The notes under the pieces are model-generated. The model did no database searches. It was not told the DNA's origin and worked only from the letters and a program-made list of their open reading frames with translations. A DNA stretch of 64,000 nucleotides, from contig NZ_JAJQJX010000001.1 of the NCBI RefSeq assembly GCF_022828375.1, forward strand, positions 186,001-250,000. Reading direction: 5' to 3'. Made by a program: the position numbers and the translations under genes. The stretch comes from Candidatus Nanosynbacter sp. TM7-053. GTDB lineage: Bacteria > Patescibacteriota > Saccharimonadia > Saccharimonadales > Saccharimonadaceae. Shown piece by piece: positions 43,200-53,482 of this stretch; position 1 is the first letter of the stretch, and every line of letters starts with the position of its first letter.

Positions 43200-44339
43200 T
43201 TAGAAGTAAACGTATGTTAATCCTGAAGCCGAACGTGTGTAGTGCCTATATAAACCATCCCAGGCAAAGTTGTAGTCACTGACAGTAATGGTTCCATCAC
43301 CATTGACAGATTCGACATACATAACGTGTCCGTAATATCCAATATTCATCACGGCTGCTGCACCAGCTTTTGGCGTTGAGCCGCTAGAAATACCATAGCG
43401 CGCTGCAGTTGACGGCCACTGATTTGCATTGCCTGCGCCACCAAAATGCGGGACGTATCGTCCAGTGCTATGAATTTTCCAAGCCACGTAGCTCACACAT
43501 TCACGCGTGTATAGCCCCCATGGATCGATATAAGCGTCAAGCGGAGCACTCGCCCAAGCGCCAGGATAACCACCGCCGCCAGGTACGCCGCCCGGAATCG
43601 AAACATTACTACCACCAAGAGCTCGTCGGTTGGCTGCGGCCTGCTCTTCTCGCAACTTAGCTACCTCAGAATTGCGCTTCTGAGCCAGCGCAGCATAGTT
43701 ATTTTGGTCGTTCTTCGTATCAGTAATCAGTTTCGCCTTCTCAGATTGCTTAGCCGCCATTGCATTGCGCTGCAATTCTTGGTCGCGAAGCGTATTCTCA
43801 ACAGATTTCTTATTCTCTTCCAGCTTTTTCTGCAAAGACTTAATTTCTTTGATCTTATCGTTCAACGAAGTTTTCAAAGAATTACGCTGTTCTTGCTTGT
43901 CAATGTAATCGCTAATATTTTTTGAGCTAGCAAGCATCTCCAGCGGCGAAATCTGATCGTCGACATACAAGTCTGCTAAGATACGGCCCATCGCTTTACG
44001 ATTGTGCTTAATTAACTCTTCGTTCTTTTTTATCTGATCATTAAGGCTATTAATCTTCTTTTGGCTATCAGAAATCTGCGCTTGAATAGCTGATATTTGT
44101 CCGTTTATCTTATCGAGTTCCGCCTGTAAACTATCAGCCATCTCACCCAAGCGCGAAGCCTCAGAATTATAATTGTCTGCTTCTTGTTGCTTTGCCTGAA
44201 TTTCGGCGTTATAGTCGCGAGCTAATACGTGTGATGCCAAGCCAAAAATGCTCGATCCAGCGAGCAATGCAGACATCGCCACCAGAGAAGCTCTGCTGAC
44301 CAATGATGCCGAAACTGGTGTGGTGGACCGTAGTTTCAT
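43200..44339 (-). CDS. PcsB-like secreted peptidoglycan hydrolase (coiled coil + CHAP)
   Basis: 379 aa. A signal peptide (~1-40, LVAMSALLAGSSIFGLASHVLA) is followed by a long coiled coil (~45-240), a Gly/Pro linker and a CHAP amidase/endopeptidase domain with catalytic Cys in RECVSYVAWKIHS and His in YYGHVMYVESV. In S. pneumoniae PcsB the coiled coil is gripped by FtsX and activated by FtsE; here ftsE and ftsX are directly upstream, so the same arrangement is likely. Confidence 0.9.
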   Translation of the reverse strand: MKLRSTTPVSASLVSRASLVAMSALLAGSSIFGLASHVLARDYNAEIQAKQQEADNYNSEASRLGEMADSLQAELDKINGQISAIQAQISDSQKKINSLNDQIKKNEELIKHNRKAMGRILADLYVDDQISPLEMLASSKNISDYIDKQEQRNSLKTSLNDKIKEIKSLQKKLEENKKSVENTLRDQELQRNAMAAKQSEKAKLITDTKNDQNNYAALAQKRNSEVAKLREEQAAANRRALGGSNVSIPGGVPGGGGYPGAWASAPLDAYIDPWGLYTRECVSYVAWKIHSTGRYVPHFGGAGNANQWPSTAARYGISSGSTPKAGAAAVMNIGYYGHVMYVESVNGDGTITVSDYNFAWDGLYRHYTRSASGLTYVYF

Positions 44340-44381
44340 ACGTCTATGTTAGCATAAGCGTAATCAGTATGTCAAGGACTT

Positions 44382-45368
44382 TTACAACTTAAGATATTTG
44401 CGAGTTGCCACCCAGGATGACACCACGCCAATTGCCGCGCCGACCAGAATCATACTAAAGAAAACCAGCACGCCGTACATTTTTAGATGATTCAAAAGAT
44501 TATCAATAGGAATTCCATACTTCACCATCGGATCATGTGCAAGAATTAGCAAACCATACCCAACCACCGTTGCGATAATTGCCGCGATAAATCCGTACAT
44601 TATAGCCTCAACAATAAACGGACCTCTGATGAAACTGCGTTCTGCGCCAATCAACTTCATCATCTCAATCTCGTCCTTGCGGTTGAAAATTGCCATGCGA
44701 ATAGTGTTAAAGACCACAAGCGAAGAAATCACCACGAAAACGACTGTAGCGATTGACCCGCCAATACTCGCCAATCTCACCCAACTACCAACTGTTTTAA
44801 TAGCTTGCTGGCGCTCACCTGAGAATGATGGTTCCCTGTTAGGATCTTTGTACTTTTTATACAAATCATCAGTTTTAACAAAATTATTTAATGACTGCTG
44901 GTTATTCAGTTCCTTCACGGAAACACGAAGTGTCGCCGACATCTCATTGCTAGACTCGCGAATCGCCTCAAGCGTATCTGGATTGTCCTTATATTGTTCA
45001 GCTTGCTTTTCACGCGCTTCTTCCGCGGAAATATACTTAACACTATCGACATTATCTAATTTTTCAATCCGAGATTTAATCGTTTTAATCGTTTTTTCTG
45101 GCGTGTCGCCCTTTAAGTAAATTGACATATCGGCACGCTTGGAAACGTTTGAAACAGTGTCAACCAAAACCTGACGCGCTGATAATGTTATAAACACGAT
45201 AATCAACGTAACGCTCATCACCGCGGTCGCAGCAATTGTCAGCCAGGCATTACGACTAAAGTTATTGATACCATATCGGCACATTCTGACAAACGTCAAC
45301 CAACCTCGTCGGCGCTGACGTATACGAATAGTTTCTTTGCTTTTGTTGGATTTACTAGCTGATTTCAT
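44382..45368 (-). CDS. ftsX: FtsX, cell-division ABC permease
   Basis: 328-aa membrane protein with four transmembrane segments (one near residues 40-65, three in the last 130 residues) and a large extracellular loop between the first two, the FtsX topology. DEIEMMKLIGAERSFIRGPFIVEAIMYG is typical. It transmits FtsE ATPase activity to an external hydrolase. The start overlaps the ftsE stop by one base. Confidence 0.93.
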   Translation of the reverse strand: MKSASKSNKSKETIRIRQRRRGWLTFVRMCRYGINNFSRNAWLTIAATAVMSVTLIIVFITLSARQVLVDTVSNVSKRADMSIYLKGDTPEKTIKTIKSRIEKLDNVDSVKYISAEEAREKQAEQYKDNPDTLEAIRESSNEMSATLRVSVKELNNQQSLNNFVKTDDLYKKYKDPNREPSFSGERQQAIKTVGSWVRLASIGGSIATVVFVVISSLVVFNTIRMAIFNRKDEIEMMKLIGAERSFIRGPFIVEAIMYGFIAAIIATVVGYGLLILAHDPMVKYGIPIDNLLNHLKMYGVLVFFSMILVGAAIGVVSSWVATRKYLKL

Positions 45369-46051
45369 TACTGTTTATAACTCCCTCTCGCCTGATCAGA
45401 GGTGATTTTACCATGATCAATTGTAATAACGCGCCGCTTCAATTTGTTAACAATCTCCACGTTGTGAGTCGTCAAAATAACCGTCGTACCATACTTGTTA
45501 ATCTTTTCTAGCAAGCGAACAATGTCCCAGCTGTGCTTCGGGTCCAAGTTTCCAGTCGGCTCATCTGCAATCAGAATCTTCGGCTGACGCACCACCGCAC
45601 GCGCAATTGCTACACGCTGACGCTCACCACCAGAAAGCTGATGAGGAAAATGTTTTTCCTTCCCCTTAAGACCAACCAGCTCAATCACCTTCGGTACAGT
45701 CGCCTTAATCTCCCGATTTGTCATTCCAGCGATTTCAAGCGCAAACGCCACATTTTCAAACACCGTTCGATTCGGAAGCAACTTAAAATCCTGAAAAACC
45801 ACGCCAATTTTACGACGCAACAGCGGAATATGTTTGTCCTTCAAATTGTCATAATCAATTCCGCCAACCACAATTTTTCCAGAGCTTGGCTTTTCTTCGC
45901 GAGTCAGAAGTTTCAAAAGTGTCGATTTGCCAGCACCCGATGTACCAACAATAATCACAAATTCACCAGCGCCAACATGAATGCTTGCTCGATTCAGCGC
46001 CGGCTTGTTACTTTTTCCGTAGTTCTTCGTTACCCTATCTAACAGAATCAT
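45368..46051 (-). CDS. ftsE: FtsE, cell-division ABC ATPase
   Basis: 227-aa ATPase: Walker A GTSGAGKSTLLKLL, Q-loop VFQDFKLLPNRTVFENVAF, signature LSGGERQRVAIARA, Walker B ILIADEPTGNLDP, H-loop ILTTHN. Co-transcribed with ftsX. The ATG is 7 nt after TGGTATAAT, predicting a leaderless operon mRNA. Confidence 0.95.
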   Translation of the reverse strand: MILLDRVTKNYGKSNKPALNRASIHVGAGEFVIIVGTSGAGKSTLLKLLTREEKPSSGKIVVGGIDYDNLKDKHIPLLRRKIGVVFQDFKLLPNRTVFENVAFALEIAGMTNREIKATVPKVIELVGLKGKEKHFPHQLSGGERQRVAIARAVVRQPKILIADEPTGNLDPKHSWDIVRLLEKINKYGTTVILTTHNVEIVNKLKRRVITIDHGKITSDQARGSYKQ

Positions 46052-46058
46052 TAATAGT

Positions 46059-46067
46059 ATTATACCA
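46059..46067 (-). promoter_or_regulatory. Extended -10 of ftsEX
   Basis: TGGTATAAT on the minus strand, 7 nt before the ATG of ftsE and in the 20-bp gap after prfB. Confidence 0.65.
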
Positions 46068-46071
46068 TAAG

Positions 46072-47163
46072 CTAAATATTTTTAGAATTAGCATTTTGTT
46101 CTAAATATGCCGTGATAAATTCGTCAATATCGCCATCCAGAACACCTTGAGCGTTGCGGTTTTCATGCTTTGTGCGCGTATCTTTAACTAGCGTGTATGG
46201 ATGCAAAACGTAATTTCTAATTTGGCTGCCCCAGTTTGCCGATTCGCCAGCCCTGAGATCAGACAAGGTTTCGGCGTGTTGCTCTAATTTCATCGCTAGC
46301 AATTTTGACCGCAGAATCTTCAGCGCCGTTTCTTTATTCTGAATCTGCGAGCGCTCATTCTGAATAGCCACCGTGATTCCCGTCGGCTCATGCGTCACCC
46401 GAACCGCCGAATCCGTCGTGTTTACACCTTGACCGCCCTTGCCGCCCGAACGATAGACATCAATTCTTAAGTCATTCGGGTCAATTGATATTTCATCGGG
46501 CGCGTCAATTTTCGGCAAAACCTCGACAAGCGCAAAACTAGTCTGCCGCAAATTGTCCGCATTAAACGGACTCAATCGCACCAAACGATGCACGCCATTT
46601 TCCGACCGCAATTTTCCATAAGCAAAAGATCCAGAAATCTCCAAAACGACCGTTTTAATTCCAGCGTCGTCATTTGTCGAGCGTTCCAGCGTATCAACCT
46701 TCATGCCAGACTTTTCCGCCCAGCGCAAATACATTCGCTCCAACATTGCCGCAAAATCCTGCGCATCCAGCCCGCCAACTCCAGCGGAAATGCGCATAAT
46801 TGCCGAACGATTATCATATTCTCCAGAAAATAACAGATCAGTTTTATGCCTATCAAAGCTCTTCTCAATCGCCGCAACTTGCGCTTGGAATTCCGGCAAC
46901 AAATCGTCATCGCCAAGCTCCATCAGCTCCACCATATCACCAACCTGCACCGTCAAAGTCTGCCAAGGCTCGACGGTCTGACGAAGACTGGCGGCTTGTT
47001 TCGTTAATTCTTGGGCGTAATCAGGATTATTCCAAATTTCTGGCTGGTTCAATTGATCATCCAGCTCCGCCAATTTCTGCTCCAAATCAGAAAATTTCAG
47101 CGCTTTTTTAGCCTGTTCAATTTCTTTTTCCAATTCACCAATTTTCTTTTTTAGCGGTTGCAT
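46072..47163 (-). CDS. prfB: Peptide chain release factor 2
   Basis: Releases peptides at UGA and UAA. 363 aa with the GGQ loop (RSGGKGGQGVNTTDSAVR) and the RF2 codon-recognition SPF tripeptide (RLSPFNADNLRQ). The gene is one continuous frame, so the programmed +1 frameshift common in other bacteria is absent. Its presence and the TGA stops around it support standard use of UGA as stop. Confidence 0.96.
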   Translation of the reverse strand: MQPLKKKIGELEKEIEQAKKALKFSDLEQKLAELDDQLNQPEIWNNPDYAQELTKQAASLRQTVEPWQTLTVQVGDMVELMELGDDDLLPEFQAQVAAIEKSFDRHKTDLLFSGEYDNRSAIMRISAGVGGLDAQDFAAMLERMYLRWAEKSGMKVDTLERSTNDDAGIKTVVLEISGSFAYGKLRSENGVHRLVRLSPFNADNLRQTSFALVEVLPKIDAPDEISIDPNDLRIDVYRSGGKGGQGVNTTDSAVRVTHEPTGITVAIQNERSQIQNKETALKILRSKLLAMKLEQHAETLSDLRAGESANWGSQIRNYVLHPYTLVKDTRTKHENRNAQGVLDGDIDEFITAYLEQNANSKNI

Positions 47164-47170
47164 ATATTTT

Positions 47171-47179
47171 ATTGTACCA
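47171..47179 (-). promoter_or_regulatory. Extended -10 of prfB
   Basis: TGGTACAAT on the minus strand, 7 nt before the ATG; divergent from the hpt promoter. Confidence 0.6.
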
Positions 47180-47199
47180 TTTTTCAGCGCTCAATTCTC

Positions 47200-47208
47200 T
47201 GTTAAAAT
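47200..47208 (+). promoter_or_regulatory. Extended -10 of hpt
   Basis: TGTTAAAAT, 6 nt before the ATG of hpt. Confidence 0.55.
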
Positions 47209-47214
47209 AAAAAG

Positions 47215-47754
47215 ATGGATAAAGATATTGAGAAAATTCTATTTACGAACGAAGATATAAAAACGGCAGTTCAAAAACTTGGGAAAAAATTGACCGAGGA
47301 TTATCACGATAAAAATCCTGTTGTCGTGGGTATTTTACGCGGCGCAGCGCCGTTTATGATCGACTTGATACAGGCGATGGATTGCTATATGGAAATTGAT
47401 TTCATGGCGGTCTCCAGCTACGGCGACGACACAAAATCTTCTGGATCTGTAAAAATTATCAAAGATTTGGACACCGACGTGACAGATAGGCACGTGTTGA
47501 TCGTTGAGGACATAATTGACAGTGGTCGAACCGCCCAGGCGCTAAGAGAATTATTTGCCGCAAAAAATGCTGCGTCGGTAAAAATATGTTCGCTATTAGA
47601 CAAGCCAGCGCGACGCGAAGTTGATGCAAAAGCCGATTATGTTGGTATTGATACGCCGAATGAATTTGTCGTTGGCTACGGACTGGATTTTCGCCAGCAA
47701 TATCGCAACTTGCCATACATTGGCGTCTTAAAACCAGAAGTTTATCAAGATTAA
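47215..47754 (+). CDS. hpt: Hypoxanthine(-guanine) phosphoribosyltransferase
   Basis: Purine salvage: base + PRPP to IMP/GMP. 179 aa with [16 protein letters not shown], the PRPP-binding [17 protein letters not shown] and the late [18 protein letters not shown] motif. Salvage fits a host-dependent lifestyle. It ends tail-to-tail with murD, overlapping by 4 bp. Confidence 0.95.
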   Translation: MDKDIEKILFTNEDIKTAVQKLGKKLTEDYHDKNPVVVGILRGAAPFMIDLIQAMDCYMEIDFMAVSSYGDDTKSSGSVKIIKDLDTDVTDRHVLIVEDIIDSGRTAQALRELFAAKNAASVKICSLLDKPARREVDAKADYVGIDTPNEFVVGYGLDFRQQYRNLPYIGVLKPEVYQD

Positions 47755-48995
47755 AGTTCTTCTACGGCGGTGACAAATTGCTCGCCGCGATCAGAATAAC
47801 TCTTAAACATATCAAAGCTGGCGGCCGCTGGGCTAAGAATCACCACGTCGCCAGATTGCGCTTTATTTTTGGCTGATTTGGCAACTTCTTTCATTCCCGC
47901 CATATTCAATTGGATAATCTCGCAATCAACCTTTTCTTCCCTTAAAACTTCCCTAATTTCATCAGCGTTAGCACCATTGATAATTACCAGCCGCACGTTT
48001 TGTCGGGCAATTTCTTTTGCTAGTTCAGAATAGTCCGCGCCTTTATCTGAGCCGCCCAAAATCAAAATTTTCGGCTCCGCAAAAGCTTTTAATGCCGCAA
48101 TCGCACTGCCCGGAGTTGTCGAAATGCTGTCATCGTAATATTTCACGCCGTATTTTTCAGCAACAAACTTCAATCGATGCGGTAACCCCGTAAACTCGCT
48201 AAGCCCCTTCTTTATTTCATCATCAGACACGTTCGGCAAAATCGACTTTACAGCCAATATTGCCGCGCAAGCATTGTCGACATTATGTTTCCCCGGCAAG
48301 CGAATCGCAGAAATTATATCGTCCGAAAGAGCAAATGGATATTCCTTTTTCTGCGCCAAACTCGCATCTGCAATCGACGAACTAAACTCATTTTGAGAAT
48401 TATAGACAACATAATCGTCCGCGGTTTGAGACTTGGCAATATTCGCCTTTGCCGCCAAATAATCATTAAAATCAGCGTGGACGTTCAAGTGGTCAGGCTC
48501 AATCATCAGTACCACGGCAACGTGCGGAGATTTCTGCAAATCCCACAATTGAAAACTGGATAATTCATAAACGACAATGTCATTTTTCTCAATTTTTGGC
48601 AAAATATCCAAAGCCGGCACGCCGATATTTCCCACCAAATGAACGGTTTTACCTGCCGCGCGTAAAATCGACGAGATAAAACTACACGTCGTGCCCTTGC
48701 CTTTCGTGCCAGTCACGCCAATTATAGTCGCTGGGCAATTGGCAAAAAACTCATTTGTCGCCGACCAAATGCGACCGCTAGTCTTTATCTTTTTTGGCGG
48801 AAGACTTGGCGACCTAACGATTAAATCCGCGTTCTCCAGCCCCGAAAATCCCGTCTGATAAGCCACATTTTCCGGCAAATTATCCACTTTTTCACGCTCG
48901 TCCGCCACCAAAAAATCAGCTTCCGGAAACTTCTCCCGAAAATAACGCAAATTAGATTGACCTTCAACACCAAAACCAGCAATGACAATTTTCAT
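47751..48995 (-). CDS. murD: MurD, UDP-MurNAc-L-Ala:D-Glu ligase
   Basis: Adds D-glutamate to UDP-MurNAc-L-alanine. 414 aa with the Rossmann start [16 protein letters not shown] loop [25 protein letters not shown], and [26 protein letters not shown]. It stands outside the dcw cluster. TGATATAAT lies 6 nt before the ATG. Confidence 0.95.
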   Translation of the reverse strand: MKIVIAGFGVEGQSNLRYFREKFPEADFLVADEREKVDNLPENVAYQTGFSGLENADLIVRSPSLPPKKIKTSGRIWSATNEFFANCPATIIGVTGTKGKGTTCSFISSILRAAGKTVHLVGNIGVPALDILPKIEKNDIVVYELSSFQLWDLQKSPHVAVVLMIEPDHLNVHADFNDYLAAKANIAKSQTADDYVVYNSQNEFSSSIADASLAQKKEYPFALSDDIISAIRLPGKHNVDNACAAILAVKSILPNVSDDEIKKGLSEFTGLPHRLKFVAEKYGVKYYDDSISTTPGSAIAALKAFAEPKILILGGSDKGADYSELAKEIARQNVRLVIINGANADEIREVLREEKVDCEIIQLNMAGMKEVAKSAKNKAQSGDVVILSPAAASFDMFKSYSDRGEQFVTAVEEL

Positions 48996-49001
48996 AACCT
49001 G

Positions 49002-49010
49002 ATTATATCA
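49002..49010 (-). promoter_or_regulatory. Extended -10 of murD
   Basis: TGATATAAT on the minus strand, 6 nt before the ATG. Confidence 0.65.
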
Positions 49011-49031
49011 CGGGCAATTTACGATTACACC

Positions 49032-50309
49032 CTAAAACAGCTTGTCAAGCTTATCGTACAGCTTTGTTAATAGCTCTTTTTCTTCCGAAGTAACTGCTGC
49101 CAACGTCCATGTGTTGGATGCAAAAAATTGACGAGCCGTTTCAATCAACTGATCAGGAGTTACCGCCAAAATAGAATCTGGAACGGCAGCATAATCTCTC
49201 ACGAAATCATCAGCAAAATATCGTCCTACGTAAAAATTGCTTACTTGCCCAACAGTTTGAGCACCCATTTGATAACGACCCAACGAATATGACTTCACAC
49301 TTTCCAAATCTTCTTCAGAAATAGATCCAGCCAAAACTTTCTTCAATTCTCTCACGATAATATCAAAGAGCTTTTCTGCAGTTTCAACATTTACTTGTCC
49401 GCCAAAATCCCAAGCCGAATCGTAAAAACCAATCGACGTATCACTAAAAATACCATACGCCAAGCCTTTTTTACGAGCCGCTCCAAAAATCCTCGAGCTC
49501 ATCGTGCCGGTCAGAATGTGATTCAATGCGTTCATAGCCGTGACTTCTTCATCGCTTAACTCGCGCGGAATCATCATTGACCAACCAAACGTCAAATTCG
49601 TCGCCTCTTTTCGTCTGACTAAAACCGGATTAGCTCTGCGCGGTTCATCGCGCGGAATAACGAATCGCTCGCCCGTCTCTAATTGCCAGCCCTCAAGATG
49701 TTCTTTAATAGCCGATTTTCGTCCAGCCATTTTTCCAGCCACCACAAACCGCATATTCTTCAAAGTATGCGTTCGCTTGTGATGATTTTTGATGTCCTTT
49801 AGCTCAATATTAGCAATTGTTTTTAGGCGCTGATTATACGTCAAAATATCTTCACCCAGCGCCTGCTGAATGCGCGGCCACATCACGCGGTTGTGATTGT
49901 TAAGATAACCAGTCAATTCAGAGCGAACATTACCCTTTTCCGCCTCAAGCTCATCGGCATTAAAACGCGGCGTTGTAATAGCCAGTCGCTGAAGCTCCAA
50001 AATCCTGTCCCACTCAAAATCCGCACAAATCGCTTCATAAACCATTGAATAGTCAGAAGTGTAAGCGTTGTGATAAGCGCCGTTCTTGGTAAATTCCTGC
50101 TCGTAATTATGCTCCGAACGAAACTTTTCATTCGCGCCGAACGCCATATGCTCCATAATGTGAGCCGTTTCGTAAATATCTTTATTCAGAACGTAGCGGT
50201 TGCCTGCCCTGAATTGCACCTGAAAACTCATTACCGTAGCATCTGGAACGTCAATCAACAAGCCGCGCGCACCATTCTTCAGTCTAATTTCCTCAACTGT
50301 ATGTTTCAT
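49032..50309 (-). CDS. M16-family zinc peptidase
   Basis: 425-aa processing-peptidase-like protein. Inverted zinc motif HIMEH (in ETAHIMEHMAFG) with the downstream ligand Glu in ELEAEKGNVRSEL, and the C-terminal half with the LAYGIFSDTSIGFYDS region typical of M16B. Substrate unknown; no signal peptide, so cytosolic. Lies between secA and murD. Confidence 0.9.
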   Translation of the reverse strand: MKHTVEEIRLKNGARGLLIDVPDATVMSFQVQFRAGNRYVLNKDIYETAHIMEHMAFGANEKFRSEHNYEQEFTKNGAYHNAYTSDYSMVYEAICADFEWDRILELQRLAITTPRFNADELEAEKGNVRSELTGYLNNHNRVMWPRIQQALGEDILTYNQRLKTIANIELKDIKNHHKRTHTLKNMRFVVAGKMAGRKSAIKEHLEGWQLETGERFVIPRDEPRRANPVLVRRKEATNLTFGWSMMIPRELSDEEVTAMNALNHILTGTMSSRIFGAARKKGLAYGIFSDTSIGFYDSAWDFGGQVNVETAEKLFDIIVRELKKVLAGSISEEDLESVKSYSLGRYQMGAQTVGQVSNFYVGRYFADDFVRDYAAVPDSILAVTPDQLIETARQFFASNTWTLAAVTSEEKELLTKLYDKLDKLF

Positions 50310-50324
50310 TGCCTAGTTCTCTGA

Positions 50325-52955
50325 TTATTTACGATTTTTCTTACGGTTCTGTCGCTGAGCCTTTTTCTTCTTTCGAGCTTGATTCTTCGCACGATTTGAT
50401 TCCGCGCTAGTCTTGCCCTTTTTCACAGAGAAGTCATCGTCGCGATTTTCCTCGCCCGAACCAATTTCATTTACGCCACGCTCAACGGCACTTTCTGCCA
50501 ACCTAGTTAGCTCAGTGTCATATTCATCGTCTTGAGATTGACGGACTGTAGCGTCGGCTTTATGAATATTAAATATCGTTGCCAGAACTTCATCGCGAAG
50601 ATTAGCCTGCAAACTCTCGAACAACTTCTGAGATTCTGATCGATATTCCACCAAAGGATCGCGCTGCCCAACACTTCGCCAGTGAATTCCCTCGCGCAAA
50701 TGTTGCATATTTTCCAAATGCTGCATCCACAATGTGTCCAACACCGCCATGTAAACTTCGCGCTCAACTCCACGTAAATCATCGGCGCCAATCTCACGCT
50801 CTTTCTCTGCGTAAGCTTCTTCAGCCAGCTCCAGTGCCTTCTCATAGCGCAAACGATCTTTCTTTTCCTTACCAACCTTTTCAATTTTTTCCTTATCAAC
50901 TGGGAAAATAACTGAGAAATCCTCGACAAACTTTGGATTATTCTTTGATGGAAGAGTTGTCAATTCATGAACTTTAGCTCGCAATAATCGCTCAATTTCC
51001 GGCTTAATGTTGTCGCCTTCCAAAATCCTGCGTCGCATGACATAAACAACTCGGCGATGACGGTTAATCACATTGTCGTATTGAACAACATTTTTGCGCG
51101 TATCAAAATTGTAGCCTTCAACTCGCTTCTGGGCAGCTTCCAGAGTTTTCGAAACAGCACGAGTTCTAATTGGCGTGTCATCATCAACGCCCAGCCTGTC
51201 CATCAACGACGCAATTCGCTCACCCTGGAAAATTCGCATCAAATCATCTTCGGTCGAAACGTAAAACTGGGTCTCGCCTGGATCGCCCTGGCGTCCGCCA
51301 CGACCGCGCAACTGATTATCAATTCGGCGTGATTCATGACGCTCTGAACCGATAACGACCAAGCCACCCAATTCCTTAACACCCTCGCCAAGCTTAATGT
51401 CAGTACCGCGACCAGCGATATTTGTAGCCAAAGTAATCGCGCCTTTTTCGCCAGCTTTCGCCACAATCGCAGCCTCACGCTCATTGTTCTTGGCGTTCAG
51501 AATCTCAAATTTAATGCCTTCTTTTTCCAAGTATTTGGCAATTTGCTCATTCTTTTCAATAGAACCAGAACCAACCAAAACAGGACGGCCTTGCTTGTGG
51601 TAATCCTTAATCGCCTCAGCGACAGCCTTAAGTTTGGCTTTTTCAGTCTTAAAAATCAGGTCTTCCTTATCCTCACGAATAACTGGTTTGTTCGGTGGAA
51701 TTTGGATAACATCAAGTGAATAAATTTGCTGGAACTCCTCAGCTTCGGTAAATGCCGTACCCGTCATACCGGAAAGTTTATTGTACAAACGGAAATAATT
51801 CTGGAAGGAAATTGTCGCCAAGGTCATACTCTCTTCCAGCACAGGAACGCCTTCTTTTGCCTCAATTGCCTGATGTAAGCCTTCGTTGTAACGGCGGCCC
51901 TGCATCAAACGACCAGTGTGCTCATCAACGATAATCACCTCGCCGTCATTAGTTACGACGTAATCTTTGTCGCGCTTGAACAACGTCTGTGCTCGCAAAG
52001 CCTGATCCATGTGATAAACGCTACGTACGTGATCTGGAGTGTACAAATTTTTTATTCCCAACAATTTCTGAACTTTTTCAACGCCTTCATCAGTCAAAGC
52101 AACACTTCGGCGCTTCTCATCCAAAACGTAATCTTCCGGAACCAACTTCGCGGCTATTTTAGCAAATGTGTAATAATTGTCAGGATTTTCAGCTGCTGGA
52201 GCAGAGATAATAAGTGGCGTACGAGCTTCGTCGATCAAAATTGAGTCAACCTCGTCAACGATCGCAAAATTCAATTCACGCTGCCTGAGCAAATCAACGT
52301 CGTTAACCATATTGTCGCGCAAATAGTCAAATCCAAACTCGTTATTCGTGCCGTACGTAATATCCGCAGCATAAGCTTCCTTACGCGAAACTGGACGAAG
52401 CTTGCGCATTCGAGGATCGTCGTGATGCTCATTGTCATAATCTTTATCATAAACAAATGACGCTTCGTTAATAATCACACCAGTGGTCAAGCCTAGGAAA
52501 TCATACACCTGACCCATCCAACCAGCGTCGCGCTGAGCCAAATAGTCATTAACCGTCACCACATGAACGCCCTTGCCCTCCAAAGCATTCAGATAAGTCG
52601 GCAATGTCGCCACAAGAGTCTTACCTTCACCGGTCTTCATCTCGGCAACGTTGCCCTCATGAAGAACCATACCGCCAATCAACTGCACGTCATACGGACG
52701 CTCACCAATTACACGCTTAGCGGCTTCCCTTGCCACAGCAAACGCATCTGGCAAAATCGTATCAAGCGTCACATTTTTCTTCGACAAACGCTTTTTCAGT
52801 TCATCAGTCTGCGCCCGAAGCTCCTTGTCGGACATCTTTTCATATTTGTCATTCAGACCGTTAATAACGTCAACTTGCTTACGCAATCGTTTCAAAATCT
52901 TCTTCTGCGGATCGCCAAAAATCTTACTCAGCGCTTTTTGTTGTGTAATTGCCAT
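50325..52955 (-). CDS. secA: SecA, preprotein translocase ATPase
   Basis: Drives post-translational export through SecYEG. ~876 aa. Walker A EMKTGEGKTLVATL, YGTNNEFGFDYLRDNM, DEVDSILIDEARTPLIIS, the second nucleotide-binding domain with TNIAGRGTDIKLG and GRGGRQGDPGETQFYVS, then the helical scaffold. The C-terminus is a Lys/Arg-rich tail without the Cys-zinc motif. The ATG at 52955 with AAGG upstream (TTAAGGTTT) is preferred to the open frame from 52991. Confidence 0.97.
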   Translation of the reverse strand: MAITQQKALSKIFGDPQKKILKRLRKQVDVINGLNDKYEKMSDKELRAQTDELKKRLSKKNVTLDTILPDAFAVAREAAKRVIGERPYDVQLIGGMVLHEGNVAEMKTGEGKTLVATLPTYLNALEGKGVHVVTVNDYLAQRDAGWMGQVYDFLGLTTGVIINEASFVYDKDYDNEHHDDPRMRKLRPVSRKEAYAADITYGTNNEFGFDYLRDNMVNDVDLLRQRELNFAIVDEVDSILIDEARTPLIISAPAAENPDNYYTFAKIAAKLVPEDYVLDEKRRSVALTDEGVEKVQKLLGIKNLYTPDHVRSVYHMDQALRAQTLFKRDKDYVVTNDGEVIIVDEHTGRLMQGRRYNEGLHQAIEAKEGVPVLEESMTLATISFQNYFRLYNKLSGMTGTAFTEAEEFQQIYSLDVIQIPPNKPVIREDKEDLIFKTEKAKLKAVAEAIKDYHKQGRPVLVGSGSIEKNEQIAKYLEKEGIKFEILNAKNNEREAAIVAKAGEKGAITLATNIAGRGTDIKLGEGVKELGGLVVIGSERHESRRIDNQLRGRGGRQGDPGETQFYVSTEDDLMRIFQGERIASLMDRLGVDDDTPIRTRAVSKTLEAAQKRVEGYNFDTRKNVVQYDNVINRHRRVVYVMRRRILEGDNIKPEIERLLRAKVHELTTLPSKNNPKFVEDFSVIFPVDKEKIEKVGKEKKDRLRYEKALELAEEAYAEKEREIGADDLRGVEREVYMAVLDTLWMQHLENMQHLREGIHWRSVGQRDPLVEYRSESQKLFESLQANLRDEVLATIFNIHKADATVRQSQDDEYDTELTRLAESAVERGVNEIGSGEENRDDDFSVKKGKTSAESNRAKNQARKKKKAQRQNRKKNRK

Positions 52956-53031
52956 AAACCTTAAAACTCCCTCACTTTCAGGCATTTTCAAAAACTTCTT
53001 TTATTATAACTTTTTTCGGGCAATTTGAAAA

Positions 53032-53061
53032 GGAAAAGCGCCCAGAATCTGAACGCTTTCC
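53032..53061 (-). terminator. Terminator after hpf
   Basis: On the minus strand GGAAAGCG pairs with CGCTTTTCC (8 bp plus a bulged T), followed by TTTTC. Confidence 0.6.
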
Positions 53062-53080
53062 TGCCAATTTCATCTATCAA

Positions 53081-53452
53081 TTATTTTCGGCCGAAAGTTT
53101 GCTTTAGCTTCGCCAAAACCCCGCGGCTTCCGCCAACGTGAGCCAGCACATCGTCTTTATACTTACGAACTTGACCATTCAACCTAGCTTCAACAATATC
53201 CACCGCTGCCAAAACGTTCATGGTAGAATCTTTAGCTACAATTTTCTTATCTGGCACATTGATGATAACTTCAACTTCGTATTTGTTGCCGCCAGGATTG
53301 TCAATCTGCTTAATCTTCACATCTGCAGACGCGCTTTTTCGGGCATGGCGTGGCAAGTATTTTCCCAACGAACCAATTTTTCGCTCAACGTATTTTTTTG
53401 TTGTGGCGTTCAGTTCATATTTAACGCCAGTAATTGTAATATCCTTAATCAT
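53081..53452 (-). CDS. hpf: Ribosome hibernation promoting factor / RaiA family
   Basis: 123-aa protein that binds the 30S decoding region in slow growth. ITITGVKYELNATTKKYVERKIGSLGKYL and the acidic/basic beta pattern EVEVIINVPDKKIVAKDSTMNVLAAVD match the short HPF/YfiA domain, with no long dimerising C-terminus. GGAGGA precedes the ATG; TGATATAAT lies further upstream, so this gene has a leader unlike many neighbours. Confidence 0.9.
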   Translation of the reverse strand: MIKDITITGVKYELNATTKKYVERKIGSLGKYLPRHARKSASADVKIKQIDNPGGNKYEVEVIINVPDKKIVAKDSTMNVLAAVDIVEARLNGQVRKYKDDVLAHVGGSRGVLAKLKQTFGRK

Positions 53453-53482
53453 TTTTCCTCCTACTAACTAATACGCTCTCTA

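Noticed and set aside
46072-47163. Possible UGA recoding (as in Gracilibacteria/SR1)
   Set aside because: Genes end at TGA at expected lengths and an intact RF2 is present, so UGA is a stop here.
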